The notes beneath the pieces were generated by a model. It saw only the letters and a list, made by a program, of their open reading frames with translations, was not told where the DNA came from and searched no databases. From Actinokineospora baliensis (GTDB lineage: Bacteria; Actinomycetota; Actinomycetes; Mycobacteriales; Pseudonocardiaceae), in assembly GCF_016907695.1 (NCBI RefSeq), contig NZ_JAFBCK010000001.1:7617388-7681387 (forward strand): a DNA stretch of 64,000 bases, written 5' to 3'. Positions 1-9,637 of this stretch are shown piece by piece (within the stretch, counting starts at the first letter, position 1; the number at the start of each line of letters is the position of its first letter). Position numbers and translations under genes: made by a program.

Positions 1-2
1 TG

Positions 3-1427
3 AGCCGGTTGCCGCTGCGCTACTTCGACAGCCGGCCGCGCGGCGAACTGCTGTCGCGGGCCACCAATGACATCGACAACGTCGGGCAAACCGTGCAGCA
101 GATCTCGTTCCGGGTGCTGGCGTCGTTCATCAACTTCGTCGGCGCGCTGACGATGATGCTGGTGATCTCATCGCCGCTGACCGCGGTCCTGCTGGTGACG
201 ATGCCCGCGGCGGTGCTGCTGACCAGGGCCATCGGCAAGCGCGCGCAGCCGGGGTTCGACCGCGAGTGGACGGCGACAGGCAGGCTCAACGGGCACGTCG
301 AGGAGGTGTACTCCGGCCACGAAGTGGTCACCGCGTTCGGCCGCCACGCCGAAGCCGAGCGGGTGTTCGCCGAGCACAACGCCGACGTGCGCGCCTCTGG
401 CGTCAAGGCCGAGTTCACCTCGGGGCTGATCGCGCCCGCGATGACGTTCCTCGGCAACGTCACCTACCTGCTTGTCGCAGTGCTCGGCGCGGTCCTGGTG
501 ACCACGGGTGCGCTGTCGATCGGCGGGATCCAGGCCTACCTGCAGTACGCCGTGCAGGTCAACCAGCCGATCACGACGCTGGGCTTCCTCGCGGGTCGCA
601 TCCAGTCGGCTGTCGCGTCGGCGGAGCGGGTGTTCGCGCTGCTCGACGCCGAGGAGCAAGCCCCGGAGGTCGCGCGGGGGCGGCGGGAGCCGGGACCCGG
701 CGCGGTCGAGTTCCGGGACGTGTCGTTCGGCTACGCGCGGGACCAGCCACTGATCGAGCACCTGTCGCTGTCCGTCCGACCAGGACAGACCGTGGCCATC
801 GTCGGGCCGACCGGCGCGGGCAAGTCCACCCTGGTGAACCTGCTGCCGAGGTTCTACGACCTCGACGGCGGCACGATCACCCTGGACGGCGTCGACATCG
901 CCACGATGACCCGTGACGACCTGCGCGCCGAGATCGCCCTGGTGCCGCAGGACACGTGGCTGTTCCACGGGACCATCGCCGAGAACATCGGCTACGGCCG
1001 CCCGGGCGCGACCACCGGTGAGATCCTCGCCGCCGCCCGCGCCGTGCACCTGGACCCGCTCATCCGCGCCCTGCCGCAGGGCTACCAGACCCGGCTCGAC
1101 GAAGACGGCGGTGGCCTGTCCGCGGGCGAACGGCAACTGATCACGCTGGCCCGGGCGTTCCTGGCCCGTGCCACCGTCCTGGTCCTCGACGAGGCGACGA
1201 GTTCGGTGGACACCCGCACCGAGGTGCTCGTCCAGCGCGCCATGGCCACCCTGCGCCACGGCAGGACCAGCATCATCATCGCCCACCGCCTCACCACCAT
1301 CCGGGACGCCGACGTGATCGTGGTCCTGGCGAATGGCCGGATCGTGGAACAGGGCGATCACCAGCACCTCTTAGCGGCCCGAGGTACCTACGCCCGCTTG
1401 CACGCCGCGCAGTTCACCGCAGCCTAG
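3..1427 (+). CDS. ABC exporter, fused permease-ATPase (5' truncated)
   Basis: C-terminal 474 residues of a homodimer- or heterodimer-forming ABC exporter; the reading frame is open to the window edge, so the start lies upstream. The first residues (LPLRYFDSRPRGELLSR) are the coupling region of the transmembrane domain. Several hydrophobic helices follow up to about residue 200 of the fragment. The nucleotide-binding half shows Walker A GPTGAGKST, signature LSAGERQLI, Walker B VLVLDEATSS and the H-loop IIAHRL. It carries a rare TTA leucine codon at 1371-1373. It ends 2 bp from the convergent methyltransferase gene. The substrate cannot be told from sequence; multidrug or lipid export is usual for the family. 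Confidence 0.93.
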   Translation, partial: SRLPLRYFDSRPRGELLSRATNDIDNVGQTVQQISFRVLASFINFVGALTMMLVISSPLTAVLLVTMPAAVLLTRAIGKRAQPGFDREWTATGRLNGHVEEVYSGHEVVTAFGRHAEAERVFAEHNADVRASGVKAEFTSGLIAPAMTFLGNVTYLLVAVLGAVLVTTGALSIGGIQAYLQYAVQVNQPITTLGFLAGRIQSAVASAERVFALLDAEEQAPEVARGRREPGPGAVEFRDVSFGYARDQPLIEHLSLSVRPGQTVAIVGPTGAGKSTLVNLLPRFYDLDGGTITLDGVDIATMTRDDLRAEIALVPQDTWLFHGTIAENIGYGRPGATTGEILAAARAVHLDPLIRALPQGYQTRLDEDGGGLSAGERQLITLARAFLARATVLVLDEATSSVDTRTEVLVQRAMATLRHGRTSIIIAHRLTTIRDADVIVVLANGRIVEQGDHQHLLAARGTYARLHAAQFTAA

Positions 1428-1429
1428 GG

Positions 1430-2287
1430 TCACCCTCGGCGGACTACTAGGCAGATCTCGTCCTCAGTGCGGAACTCGCCTACCTCGGTGAACCCGAACT
1501 CGGCGAAGAACCGGCGAAGTACCCCGGCCTCCCGGCGCTCGATGTCCTGCCGCTTGGCCATTGCGGTGCGGGAACCGCTGAACACCAGTAGGTCCGCAGG
1601 TGTGCGCGCGAGCACCTCCAGCGCCTTTGGTGCTCGTCGTGCCACCACGGGAAGAACCTTCAACACCAGCGCGACATCTACCCGCGCGGGAAGGCCTTGG
1701 GCGCTAAGAGCGGCCCAGTCCTCGTTCAGGTCCCACTGCACGGGGTGGATGCGGGGCTCGGTCCGGGCATAGGCCCGCACCGCCCGGATGGCCTCCGGAT
1801 CGGTGTCGACCGCCCACAGCTCCTTCACGGGTGGGTTGTCGAGCGGAAAGAGCAACGGGAGCACGCCACAGCCGACGTCGAGAACGCTGTCAGGGCTACC
1901 GATGTGCTCGAAGAGCTGACCGAAGAACCCATCGAGGTCGCCCAACCGCTCCGCAGTGGAGATGTGCCCCGCGACCACGGCCCGCACGGCATCGGCGACA
2001 GGTGCCCCCGGCGGGAGGTCCACCAGCCGGTCAACGGCCTCGGTGGCGGAGGACTCGGCTGGCCGGTACCGCCGCAAGTGGTGGTAGATCTCCTTCTTGG
2101 CGGCGGTCGCGGCGTCGCGGTAGACCCTGAGCCGCTTGACCTTGTCGACGGAGTCGGCGTCCGCGATGGCGCTCACCAGGGCGCGGTTGCGGCCGAACGA
2201 CTCGACCACCATGTCGACCGCCTGGTCGTGCTCGATGCGGTAGCGCCGGACGATGTCACCGGCCAGGTCGGCGGCGACGGAGCGCAT
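1430..2287 (-). CDS. FmrO/Sgm-type 16S rRNA methyltransferase relative
   Basis: 285 aa. The C-terminal half is an SAM-dependent methyltransferase with the glycine-rich motif SVLDVGCGVLPLLFP and acidic ribose-binding AVDTDPEA. The preceding stretch HISTAERLGDLDGFF and the later VALVLKVLPVV match the layout of the aminoglycoside-resistance family that methylates N7 of G1405 in 16S rRNA (FmrO, Sgm, ArmA). Membership comes from motif comparison by eye, so the target base is not proven. The gene starts 13 bp after the stop of the transglycosylase gene on the same strand, so the two are probably co-transcribed. Resistance in the producer is possible, but the operon partner suggests a nucleic-acid modification role instead. 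Confidence 0.75.
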   Translation of the reverse strand: MRSVAADLAGDIVRRYRIEHDQAVDMVVESFGRNRALVSAIADADSVDKVKRLRVYRDAATAAKKEIYHHLRRYRPAESSATEAVDRLVDLPPGAPVADAVRAVVAGHISTAERLGDLDGFFGQLFEHIGSPDSVLDVGCGVLPLLFPLDNPPVKELWAVDTDPEAIRAVRAYARTEPRIHPVQWDLNEDWAALSAQGLPARVDVALVLKVLPVVARRAPKALEVLARTPADLLVFSGSRTAMAKRQDIERREAGVLRRFFAEFGFTEVGEFRTEDEICLVVRRG

Positions 2288-2299
2288 CAGGTCGATGGC

Positions 2300-3319
2300 T
2301 CAGCCCTCCAGTTCGCGCCAGGACCGCTCGAGGGCGCTGGTGGGAAACCAGGCGCCGTGCACCTCGAGGATCTCCTCGAGGTAGTCGTTGAGGGTGTCCG
2401 TGTCGAGCCGGGTGTTGATCTCTTCCATGGTGGCGCAGATCGTCCACAGGTTGTGCAGGAACAGGTCCTCACCCTCCGGGAACACCGTCGGGTCCTCGGC
2501 GCACGCCGGACACGCGCAGCGGTACTCCCCTGCCTGCAACGGCCCAGGGTCCCGGATGGCGCCATATGGCGTCATGTACCAACCGTCACGCGCGAAGTGG
2601 CCGTAAGAGGCTGAGTCGAAGATGTTGACGCCGCAAGCCGTGAGGAACGGCAGCTCGCACGGGTCACCCGCGCCATAGAGGTGCATGGGCACGTCTGGGC
2701 CGATGACCTCGCGGGCGTCCTTGGCGACAGCGCCGACGAACCCCATGTCGTGGTTGCGGTTGAAGAACGGCACCAGGCTGCCCAGGGCCAGGTAGCGGAC
2801 CCCCATGTCGCGCAGGGTCCGCACGCTCCGGTGGCGCAGGTCCATGTACCGGCCGCCCTGGGTGACCCCGGCGAGGATGCCGCGCTCGACGATCCCCAGC
2901 GCTTGCTTGATCCGCTTCTCGGTGGCGGTCAGCTTGGCCTCGGCGGTCGAGCGGGAGTCGCCGGGCGGGGTCACCAGGTCCAGCGGGGCGAGGATGTCGC
3001 TGCCGATGCGGTCCTGGAACCGGACGATGTCGCGGTTGTCCAGGTAGAGCTTGCGGGTGAACCCCTGGAAAGCACCGGAATCGGTGGTGACCAACCCGTC
3101 GAATCCGAGGTAATCGTGTAAGCCCTGTTCCAGGACCTGTTCGCGCAGGTCGCGCTGCTTGTAGAGGAAATAGGAGTTGACGATGCACCCGTCGACCCGG
3201 GGACCGTCCTCCCAGCTCTCCAACAGGCCGTGCTGGCGGTGCGGCTGGTACACCGGGAGGAACAGGGGGAGCCGGTGTTTGCTCTCCCGATTGGTCACGA
3301 ATACCCGCGAAGCCCGCAT
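2300..3319 (-). CDS. Archaeosine/DpdA-type 7-deazaguanine transglycosylase
   Basis: 339 aa, TGT superfamily: exchanges guanine in a nucleic acid for a 7-deazaguanine base. Visible hallmarks are the active-site segment [10 protein letters not shown], the pocket segment [10 protein letters not shown], the nucleophile region [17 protein letters not shown] (archaeal TGTs have the same FDSASY form; bacterial queuine TGTs have FDCVLPTR), and the zinc site CACPAC followed by the histidine of LFLHNL. There is no C-terminal PUA-like domain. The queC-queE-queD operon is divergent from it and supplies preQ0, the substrate of archaeal TGT and DpdA. No queF is present, so preQ0 rather than preQ1 is the likely base. 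Whether the target is tRNA, rRNA or DNA is open. Confidence 0.85.
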   Translation of the reverse strand: MRASRVFVTNRESKHRLPLFLPVYQPHRQHGLLESWEDGPRVDGCIVNSYFLYKQRDLREQVLEQGLHDYLGFDGLVTTDSGAFQGFTRKLYLDNRDIVRFQDRIGSDILAPLDLVTPPGDSRSTAEAKLTATEKRIKQALGIVERGILAGVTQGGRYMDLRHRSVRTLRDMGVRYLALGSLVPFFNRNHDMGFVGAVAKDAREVIGPDVPMHLYGAGDPCELPFLTACGVNIFDSASYGHFARDGWYMTPYGAIRDPGPLQAGEYRCACPACAEDPTVFPEGEDLFLHNLWTICATMEEINTRLDTDTLNDYLEEILEVHGAWFPTSALERSWRELEG

Positions 3320-3325
3320 CGACCC

Positions 3326-3331
3326 AGTCTA
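3326..3331 (-). promoter_or_regulatory. Candidate -10 element, leaderless start of the transglycosylase gene
   Basis: Reading the minus strand, TAGACT lies 6 nt before the ATG at 3319. Transcription would begin at or next to the start codon, giving a leaderless mRNA, which is common in actinomycetes. No Shine-Dalgarno sequence precedes this ATG, in agreement. The -35 region is weak. On the plus strand of the same 131-bp gap, TAGGCT at 3404-3409 is a possible -10 for queC. Confidence 0.45.
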
Positions 3332-3450
3332 ACCAGCGTGAACACCGGTCACCGAGGCAGGCGCGGCGGCACCGGGTGAGCCGTGCCACTGACCCGACCG
3401 GAGTAGGCTCACCCCCGGACGACGAGGGCGGACGAGAGGGTCGGACGAGC

Positions 3451-4143
3451 GTGACAGCGACGAAGCGCAAGGCGGTTGTGCTGCTCAGCGGGGGGTTGGA
3501 CTCGGCGACGGTCCTGGCCATCGCCGCAGCGGACGGCTTCGAGACCTACGCGCTGAGCTTCCGCTATGGCCAACGGCACTCGGTCGAGCTCGCGGCGGCG
3601 GGTCGGGTGGCCACCGCCCTGGGCGCGGCCAAGCACGTAGTGGCCGACATCGACCTGCGCGTCTTCGGCGGCTCCGCGCTCACCGACGACTCCCTAGAGG
3701 TCCCGCACCACGACAGCGCCGAGGCCGTCAGCCAGGACATCCCGATCACCTACGTGCCCGCGCGCAACACCATCTTCCTGTCCTTCGCCCTCGCCTGGGC
3801 CGAAACCCTGGGCGCGCAGGACATCTTCATCGGGGTCAACGCCCTCGATTACAGCGGTTACCCCGATTGCCGCCCGGAATACATCGAGGCGTTCCAGAAA
3901 ATGGCGAACCTGGCCACCAAGGCCGGGGTCGAGGGCACCCAGGACCTCACCATCCACATGCCGCTGGTGGCGCTGACCAAGGCGCAGACCATCGAGCGCG
4001 GACTCGCCCTCGGCGTGGACTACAGCCTCACCCACAGCTGCTACGACCCGCTCGGCGACCAGGCCTGCGGCACCTGCGACTCGTGCCTGCTGCGCGGCCG
4101 CGGCTTCGCCGAACTCGGGCTCACCGACCCGGCGCTTGCCTGA
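3451..4143 (+). CDS. queC: 7-cyano-7-deazaguanine (preQ0) synthase
   Basis: 230 aa. Converts 7-carboxy-7-deazaguanine, ammonia and ATP to preQ0. The N-terminus has the PP-loop motif [12 protein letters not shown]. The C-terminus has the zinc cysteines of [16 protein letters not shown]. The GTG start at 3451 was chosen because it lies 9 residues before the PP-loop; the open frame further upstream has no family similarity. The stop overlaps the queE start (TGATG). It is first gene of the queC-queE-queD operon and divergent from the transglycosylase. GTP cyclohydrolase I, which makes the QueD substrate, is not in the window and is probably shared with folate synthesis. Confidence 0.96.
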   Translation: MTATKRKAVVLLSGGLDSATVLAIAAADGFETYALSFRYGQRHSVELAAAGRVATALGAAKHVVADIDLRVFGGSALTDDSLEVPHHDSAEAVSQDIPITYVPARNTIFLSFALAWAETLGAQDIFIGVNALDYSGYPDCRPEYIEAFQKMANLATKAGVEGTQDLTIHMPLVALTKAQTIERGLALGVDYSLTHSCYDPLGDQACGTCDSCLLRGRGFAELGLTDPALA

Positions 4144-4781
4144 TGTACCTGATCAAGGAGATCTTCTACACCCTGCAAGGCGAGGGCTCACACGCCGGGC
4201 GGCCCTCGGTGTTCTGCCGCTTCAGCCGCTGCAACCTGTGGACCGGCCGGGAGAAGGACCGCCACCGGGCCACCTGCACGTTCTGCGACACCGACTTCGT
4301 CGGCACCGACGGTCCGGGTGGCGGCAAGTTCGCCACCGCTGAGGCACTCGCCGCGGCGATCACCGCGGCCTGGGCGGGCGCCGCGCACCCGCGCAGCAGG
4401 CCGTACGTCGTCTGCACCGGCGGCGAACCCCTGCTGCAGCTGGACAAGCCCGCGGTCGACGCATTGCACGCGGCCGGTTTCGAGGTCGCGGTCGAGACCA
4501 ACGGCACCCGCCCCGCCCCGCCCGGTCTGGACTGGATCTGCGTCTCCCCCAAGTCCACCGCGCCAGTGGTGCTGACCAGCGGCGACGACCTCAAGCTGGT
4601 CTTCCCCCAGCCCGACGCGATGCCGGAGCTGTTCGAGCACCTCGACTTCGCCCACTTCCTGCTCCAGCCCATGGACGGCCCGGACATCGAGGCCAACACC
4701 CGCGCCGCGGTCGAGTACTGCCTGGAGCACCCGCAGTGGCACCTGAGCCTGCAGACCCACAAGTACCTGGGAATCGCCTGA
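4143..4781 (+). CDS. queE: 7-carboxy-7-deazaguanine synthase (radical SAM)
   Basis: 212 aa. Radical SAM ring contraction of 6-carboxytetrahydropterin to 7-carboxy-7-deazaguanine. It begins with the family signature [18 protein letters not shown]. The iron-sulfur cysteines follow in the CNLWTGR...CTFCDTDF arrangement, where a long spacer separates the first cysteine from CxxC, as in one known QueE subgroup. The SAM-binding TGGEPLLQ motif is present. ATG at 4143 overlaps the queC stop, and its own stop overlaps queD, so the three are translationally coupled. Confidence 0.96.
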   Translation: MYLIKEIFYTLQGEGSHAGRPSVFCRFSRCNLWTGREKDRHRATCTFCDTDFVGTDGPGGGKFATAEALAAAITAAWAGAAHPRSRPYVVCTGGEPLLQLDKPAVDALHAAGFEVAVETNGTRPAPPGLDWICVSPKSTAPVVLTSGDDLKLVFPQPDAMPELFEHLDFAHFLLQPMDGPDIEANTRAAVEYCLEHPQWHLSLQTHKYLGIA

Positions 4782-5140
4782 TGGAGATCTTCCGCGAGTT
4801 CACCTTCGAGGCCGCCCACCGGCTGCCCAACGTCCCGGAGGGCCACAAGTGCGCGCGGCTGCACGGGCACTCTTACCGCGTTGTGGTGACTGTGTCCGGG
4901 CCCGTCGACCCCACCGCGGGTTGGGTGATGGACTTCGGCGACCTCAAGGCCGCTGTGAAGCCCGTAGTCGCCGAGCTCGACCACTACTACCTCAACGAGA
5001 TCCCCGGCTTGGAGAACCCGACGAGCGAGGTGCTGGCGGAGTGGCTGTGGACCCGCCTCGCCAGCGACCTCCCGCTCTCGGAGATCACCGTGCGCGAGAC
5101 GTGCACCTCCGGCTGCACCTACCGCGGACCGTCGAGCTAG
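4781..5140 (+). CDS. queD: 6-carboxytetrahydropterin synthase
   Basis: 119 aa, the usual QueD length. Converts dihydroneopterin triphosphate to 6-carboxytetrahydropterin. Zinc-binding histidines are visible in FEAAHRL and LHGHSYRV. The catalytic region includes DFGDLK and ELDHYYLN. The C-terminus keeps the conserved [11 protein letters not shown] segment. ATG at 4781 overlaps the queE stop (TGATG). Its last bases overlap by 4 bp the 3' end of the convergent ATP-grasp gene. Confidence 0.95.
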   Translation: MEIFREFTFEAAHRLPNVPEGHKCARLHGHSYRVVVTVSGPVDPTAGWVMDFGDLKAAVKPVVAELDHYYLNEIPGLENPTSEVLAEWLWTRLASDLPLSEITVRETCTSGCTYRGPSS

Positions 5141-6468
5141 ACCTCGGCGAACTTCAGCTGCACCCTCTTACGGGTTTCGGCATAGAGGCGGTCGATCTGG
5201 TCGACGTCGTGGCAGTCGTAGAAGGCGTCATAGCAGTACAGCCAGTGGACGCGGTTGGCCTTGGAACCGTCGCGCGGTGGGATGTGCTGCCCCTCTTGCA
5301 GGTACTTCTGTTCGAAGCTGAACTCGGGCTGGGCGTGCACCCACGACAGACCCTCTAGCTCCTGGAACGTCCCTGACTCTTGGGCGTTGACGAACACGCC
5401 TAGAGTGAAGCCTTCCCGGCCTTCGAACTTCTCCGGCAGCGCTTCGCCTACGAGCAACTGGAAGCGCATCTGGCGCGTGTCGATACCGAACCAGTTGTCC
5501 AGTGTCTGGGGAACGGCACCGCCGCCAAGGCGCGGGTTCAGCTCGATCATGTGGACACGGCTGCCGTCCCACTTGAACTCGATATGCACGAAGGTGTCGT
5601 CCACGCCAAGCGCGGTCACGGCCTCTTGCATCGCCGAGTGGATGACAGCGTGCTCGGACTCGCTGAGGAACGGCGTTGGGCACAGGTTCGCCGTCTCGAA
5701 GCGATAGGCGCCGTCGCTGTCCCAGAAGTACTTCTCTTGCGTAAGGAGGCCGGTGAGCTTGCCGTGCTGCACGAACGCCTCTAGGGACAACTCGCGTCCG
5801 GTCACGAACGCCTCCACGAGGAGCTGGGTGCGCGGGTCCCACTGCCTGCCGTCGTCGGTGCGGAAGGTGTGGATGTCCTTGTCCTCGGCCAGTTCCGCGA
5901 AGACGGTGCTGATCAGGTCGTAGCCCTGCTCGGCGTTGTCGATGATCTCGACGTAAGAGCCGCCCGTGCCCCAGATGGGCTTGACGATGAACGGGTAACC
6001 CAACCGCTGCCCGATCTCGGCCACCCGCGCCTCGGTCACCTCATCACGACCAAGCACGAAAGCCTGCGTAGGCATGATGTCGGACAACACTTCACGCAAC
6101 AGCGGCTTGATGCGGCAATTGAGCTGGCCACGCTTACCGGGGAACGAGATGCCCAGCCGGTCCGACACGCCCAGCTGCATGTGCCAGATCTTGTCGTTGA
6201 GGGTGACCCAGTTGGCCAGGCGCCCCCTATAGGGCGCCAAGAGCTCAGCGACGACGTCGGTCGAGTACACGTCCGCGCAGGCGAGCACGACGTCAGCACA
6301 GTCCACGTACCGTTCCACGGACTCCGGGGCGGCCAGCACGAGCGACCGCAGCCCCATCTTGCGCAGCAGGTCGCAGCGGATCTCAACCTCCCCGAACCGC
6401 TCCAGGCCGGGAAGCGCGACGTCCACGTGAAACCCGCCACCGTCGTTGTGCGTGTCGCTGTCCTGCAT
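5137..6468 (-). CDS. ATP-grasp carboxylate-amine ligase family protein
   Basis: 443 aa with the ATG at 6468. A TTG at 6480 (four residues longer) is equally possible because AAGGAAG lies at good distance from it. The ATP-grasp fold is seen in [17 protein letters not shown] (nucleotide-binding lysine and glycine loop), [16 protein letters not shown], and the metal-binding [22 protein letters not shown]. The family makes amide or thioester bonds through acyl phosphates; substrate unknown. It is the third gene of an operon after the membrane protein and tandem-GNAT genes (73-84 bp gap). It is close enough to the PKS cluster that a role in amide release cannot be excluded, but nothing in the sequence shows that. 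Confidence 0.85.
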   Translation of the reverse strand: MQDSDTHNDGGGFHVDVALPGLERFGEVEIRCDLLRKMGLRSLVLAAPESVERYVDCADVVLACADVYSTDVVAELLAPYRGRLANWVTLNDKIWHMQLGVSDRLGISFPGKRGQLNCRIKPLLREVLSDIMPTQAFVLGRDEVTEARVAEIGQRLGYPFIVKPIWGTGGSYVEIIDNAEQGYDLISTVFAELAEDKDIHTFRTDDGRQWDPRTQLLVEAFVTGRELSLEAFVQHGKLTGLLTQEKYFWDSDGAYRFETANLCPTPFLSESEHAVIHSAMQEAVTALGVDDTFVHIEFKWDGSRVHMIELNPRLGGGAVPQTLDNWFGIDTRQMRFQLLVGEALPEKFEGREGFTLGVFVNAQESGTFQELEGLSWVHAQPEFSFEQKYLQEGQHIPPRDGSKANRVHWLYCYDAFYDCHDVDQIDRLYAETRKRVQLKFAEV

Positions 6469-6552
6469 CCGGTGTGCCAACTCCTCGCTTCCTTGTCCTA
6501 CGACCGATGCTAGTGCGGACCGACGACAATTGCGAACAGTTCCAACGAATCC

Positions 6553-7893
6553 TCAGCGGAACCTGGCGAACTCCAACCCATCCAGCGATCCCAGCACCTC
6601 GGGTGCCAACGGTGCGTGGTAGACGACGTCCATGATCTCCGCCAGCGTCACCCGCAGCTCGCTGACCGGCAGCGACACCGGGCCGTATCTACGACCGAAC
6701 GGCTTGAACAGCAAGCGCACCAGCTCATCAACCCCGGGCTGCCGGTAGTCCACGTCGAGCTCTTCGAACCCCACGGCCAGGAACGGCCCCGGGTCGGTGT
6801 GCAGCCCTACTTCCACGTACCAGCCACGCGCGGTGGGGCGGTCGCGCAGGAGAGCGCATTCGATCCGGCCTACAAGCGCGCGAAAGCGCCCACGCAGTCG
6901 TCCTTCCAACGCCACGTAGCCGCACAGCCCGGCCGTCTCGAAGCCGAACAACGACACCATTCCCTCGACGTCGTCGTCCTCGCTGCCCCGCAACGTCCAC
7001 AGGTGGTAGCCGCCGACGTCCGTCAGTGCGCGTTCGAACTCGGACTCAGGTACCGCCAGCGGGCTCTTACCGAACGCCCTGCGGTAGCACGACCGCAGAG
7101 CAGCTAGATCTGGGTCGTTCGCGTCAGTGAGCCGATGCACGTGCAGGGGCTGGCTGGGGTCAACCCCAACGTACGCCGCGAGCGACAGGGTGCGCATCTC
7201 GGACAACCCGCGCAGGTAGTCGACCATCCGCCGGTAGTCAGCGCTACTGTCCGGTTCGCTGATCCGCATCGCCCATCTTAGGTACTCGTGGACGACAAGC
7301 TGTATGGCACCGGGATCAAGCCGGTCTGGCAGGAACGACTTCACTATGAGCAGTAGGTTCGCAACCGACTCTTGCCCTGAAGACAACGGCGGTTGCGTGT
7401 AAGGGAAGTCCAGCCCCTGGTAACCCCAACGGTCCCAGATCAGCGCTCGCGTCACCGGGTCGAGGTTGTCGGGCACGTCGGACGGCGCGCGCGGGTCGTT
7501 TATCTCGGCGACCACGTGCGCCAGAGGTCCGTTTCCACTCGTCTTAGCGTCGTTGTCGAGCAGCCGCTCCGTCTTGGCCACTAGTGAACGCCCGGTACCA
7601 CCTCGCCGGGCTTGGGGTGTCACTAAGAGGAACTCGATGACACCAGCGTTCGGCTCCGCCAGGTAGTCCGATACCGAGCAGCCGACAGTGACGCCATCGC
7701 GGATCGCAAGCACTATGTGGTAGTTGTTGCGGCCATACCACCCCACTGGCTTGCGGCGCAGGTAGTCGACCATGTTCGCCATGGACTCGCGCTCGTCCGG
7801 GTCGGGGAACTCCACCACGTAGTGGCGGTAGAAGTCCGCCAGCAGCGCTAGGTCGGCCGGATCGGCGGTGAGGTCACGGAACTCGAGCGTCAC
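6553..7893 (-). CDS. Tandem GNAT-like protein, unknown function
   Basis: 446 aa from GTG at 7893, chosen because it overlaps the stop of the upstream gene (GTGA). The N-terminal half carries an acetyl-CoA-binding loop, VTPQARRGGTGRSLV, preceded by a beta-strand EFLLV, typical of GNAT acyltransferases. The C-terminal half (about residues 265-420) again resembles a GNAT fold (LHVHRLTDANDPDL, later GMVSLFGFE) but lacks a clear glycine loop and may be degenerate. Tandem GNATs next to ATP-grasp enzymes occur in systems that aminoacylate or acylate peptides or small molecules; that is family knowledge, and the substrate here is not identifiable. Confidence 0.7.
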   Translation of the reverse strand: MTLEFRDLTADPADLALLADFYRHYVVEFPDPDERESMANMVDYLRRKPVGWYGRNNYHIVLAIRDGVTVGCSVSDYLAEPNAGVIEFLLVTPQARRGGTGRSLVAKTERLLDNDAKTSGNGPLAHVVAEINDPRAPSDVPDNLDPVTRALIWDRWGYQGLDFPYTQPPLSSGQESVANLLLIVKSFLPDRLDPGAIQLVVHEYLRWAMRISEPDSSADYRRMVDYLRGLSEMRTLSLAAYVGVDPSQPLHVHRLTDANDPDLAALRSCYRRAFGKSPLAVPESEFERALTDVGGYHLWTLRGSEDDDVEGMVSLFGFETAGLCGYVALEGRLRGRFRALVGRIECALLRDRPTARGWYVEVGLHTDPGPFLAVGFEELDVDYRQPGVDELVRLLFKPFGRRYGPVSLPVSELRVTLAEIMDVVYHAPLAPEVLGSLDGLEFARFR

Positions 7894-9359
7894 GCGGCCA
7901 CCTTGGTCAGGTAGGAGGTGAGGATCTGCGACAACTGGCACGCAGCGTACGTCTCGCGGTGCGTTGGTGGCAGTGACTGACGCACCCGACCAGCCCAACC
8001 TTGTGTAGTCAGGTGGCTGACCCAGGCATCGCCGAACAAGGTCTCCTTGACCGACTGCCCTAGCGGCGCCGGGAACTCTATAGGCTTGCCGCACCCACAT
8101 TCGTCTATGGCGCAAGCGAAGCTGAGCACCACGTCGGGCTTAGAGGCGAGGATCGTCTCCACCGATGTACGGATCTTCGTGGCCAACTGGGCCTTGAGCA
8201 TGCGGTAGGTGACGTCATCGGCGACGTTGCCGTGCTCGAAGAAAGTCAGCATGTTCTGCCACGGCTCCAGCCGCGACTCCGGCTTGCCGTCTGGGCCGCA
8301 GATGACCAGGATCGCCCAGATGTAGGCGGAGTAGTACCGCCGTGGGGCATTGCCCGCCCTACCGCCCGCACGCTGGATCTGCCCGGTCACCTCCAAGACG
8401 AGATTGCCTTGCCCAGGACTGGTTTCCGGCTGTTGGGCCGCGCAGAGGTCATCAGGGTCGATGGTAGTGGCGTTTTTAAGCACACCGACAACGACCGAGC
8501 GCACAGCGAGCGAGCTGAAGCCGCCTTCCTGCGACCGCGGTAAGGGCATCTCGCTCGCTTCACCGGACCGGGTCACCAACGCGATCGAGTTGTTCTCGTC
8601 CCCATAGCCGAACTGCAGGACCTTACGGCCGATCCAGCGGTCACATGTGCCGAACGGCGCGCTAGGGCCCCACGCCGACCAACAGGTGAAGAGGTTCGCC
8701 TGGAACGAGCGCAGGTCTTCTAGGCCGTTGTCGGCCCCGGTCATGATCTGGCTGTAGCCGTCGATCGACTTCTTCCAGTCCTCGTCGAACCGCGACAGCA
8801 AACCCGCGAGCAGGTGCAGCGGCGCCACGAAGCCCTCCTCCACCCGGATCGTCGACTGGAACTCCTCCGGCTTGGCGTCGACCATGGAGTTGCCCGCCAC
8901 GCGCACCCGGAAGTAGCGCACGATGTCGGGCTCGGCCTTGGCCAGGTCGAAGCAAGTGGGCACCGTGATCAGTGCACCGTTCTCGTTCTTCATGAGGTGT
9001 GCCAGTTGCGCCTTTAGGTCCGAGAACCAGTCCCTGCGGTCGACTCGATACTCGCGCACAGCGTCGCGGTACTCGTGGCGGTGGCGGTACTCGTACTTGT
9101 CCGGCTTGACCGGCCGCGGGTTGAGGAGCTCCGACTCCGCCCGCATGCACGCGGCCCGGTAGAGCTCCTTACGCGTGAGACCGAACCCTAGGGACTTGGC
9201 CACTGCGTAGACCGCGCGGAAGATCCTGGTCAGCTTGAACCGCCGGTACACGGTCCGGTTCAGCAGCCGCACCGCGGGCCGAACGTACATGAAGATGAAC
9301 AGAAGACCGGCGATCACGGGAAGGCCGATCTGGAAGAAGCTGTTCAGGAACTCGACCAT
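7890..9359 (-). CDS. Membrane-anchored protein of unknown function
   Basis: 489 aa. The ATG at 9359 has a good ribosome site (CAGGAGG 5 nt upstream). One hydrophobic helix at about residues 8-28 (FFQIGLPVIAGLLFIFMYV) should anchor it, with the rest cytoplasmic. The soluble part contains a Cys-rich piece, CAIDECGCGKP, near the C-terminus that could bind a metal. I recognise no domain family. It is first gene of the three-gene operon, with a 4-nt overlap to the GNAT gene. The 278-bp gap upstream separates it from the divergent ABC exporter; TATGAC on the minus strand at 9572-9567 is a candidate -10. The open frame continues upstream but without family support. Confidence 0.7.
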   Translation of the reverse strand: MVEFLNSFFQIGLPVIAGLLFIFMYVRPAVRLLNRTVYRRFKLTRIFRAVYAVAKSLGFGLTRKELYRAACMRAESELLNPRPVKPDKYEYRHRHEYRDAVREYRVDRRDWFSDLKAQLAHLMKNENGALITVPTCFDLAKAEPDIVRYFRVRVAGNSMVDAKPEEFQSTIRVEEGFVAPLHLLAGLLSRFDEDWKKSIDGYSQIMTGADNGLEDLRSFQANLFTCWSAWGPSAPFGTCDRWIGRKVLQFGYGDENNSIALVTRSGEASEMPLPRSQEGGFSSLAVRSVVVGVLKNATTIDPDDLCAAQQPETSPGQGNLVLEVTGQIQRAGGRAGNAPRRYYSAYIWAILVICGPDGKPESRLEPWQNMLTFFEHGNVADDVTYRMLKAQLATKIRTSVETILASKPDVVLSFACAIDECGCGKPIEFPAPLGQSVKETLFGDAWVSHLTTQGWAGRVRQSLPPTHRETYAACQLSQILTSYLTKVAA

Positions 9360-9637
9360 GGCGGCCTCCTGCACCTCGGATGGCCCCACGACGGTAGCGA
9401 TCTCGTTGCCCGGCTTTCGCCGCACAACCGAGCCACACTCACGACATTTCCACGACAGGGTCGGATTCCCGCTGACCGGCACTGGCCAGATGTTCACCTG
9501 ATGGTGTGGGATCGGCTGGTCAGCACGGATTCCGACGCCAGCGAGCCGATCTTGGGAGCGGAAACTGTCATACCCCGTCCGGATCCTCGGTGGTGCACGG
9601 TGACGACGAAACGTTGACGACCAAGGGGGACCACGAG

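Noticed and set aside
1430..2287. Definite aminoglycoside-resistance gene
   Set aside because: The family resemblance is good, but the operon with a 7-deazaguanine transglycosylase and absence of aminoglycoside genes make that function uncertain.
1430..5140. A dpd-type DNA modification and restriction island
   Set aside because: Apart from the TGT-family protein and preQ0 genes, no DpdB-like, helicase or nuclease components are present.
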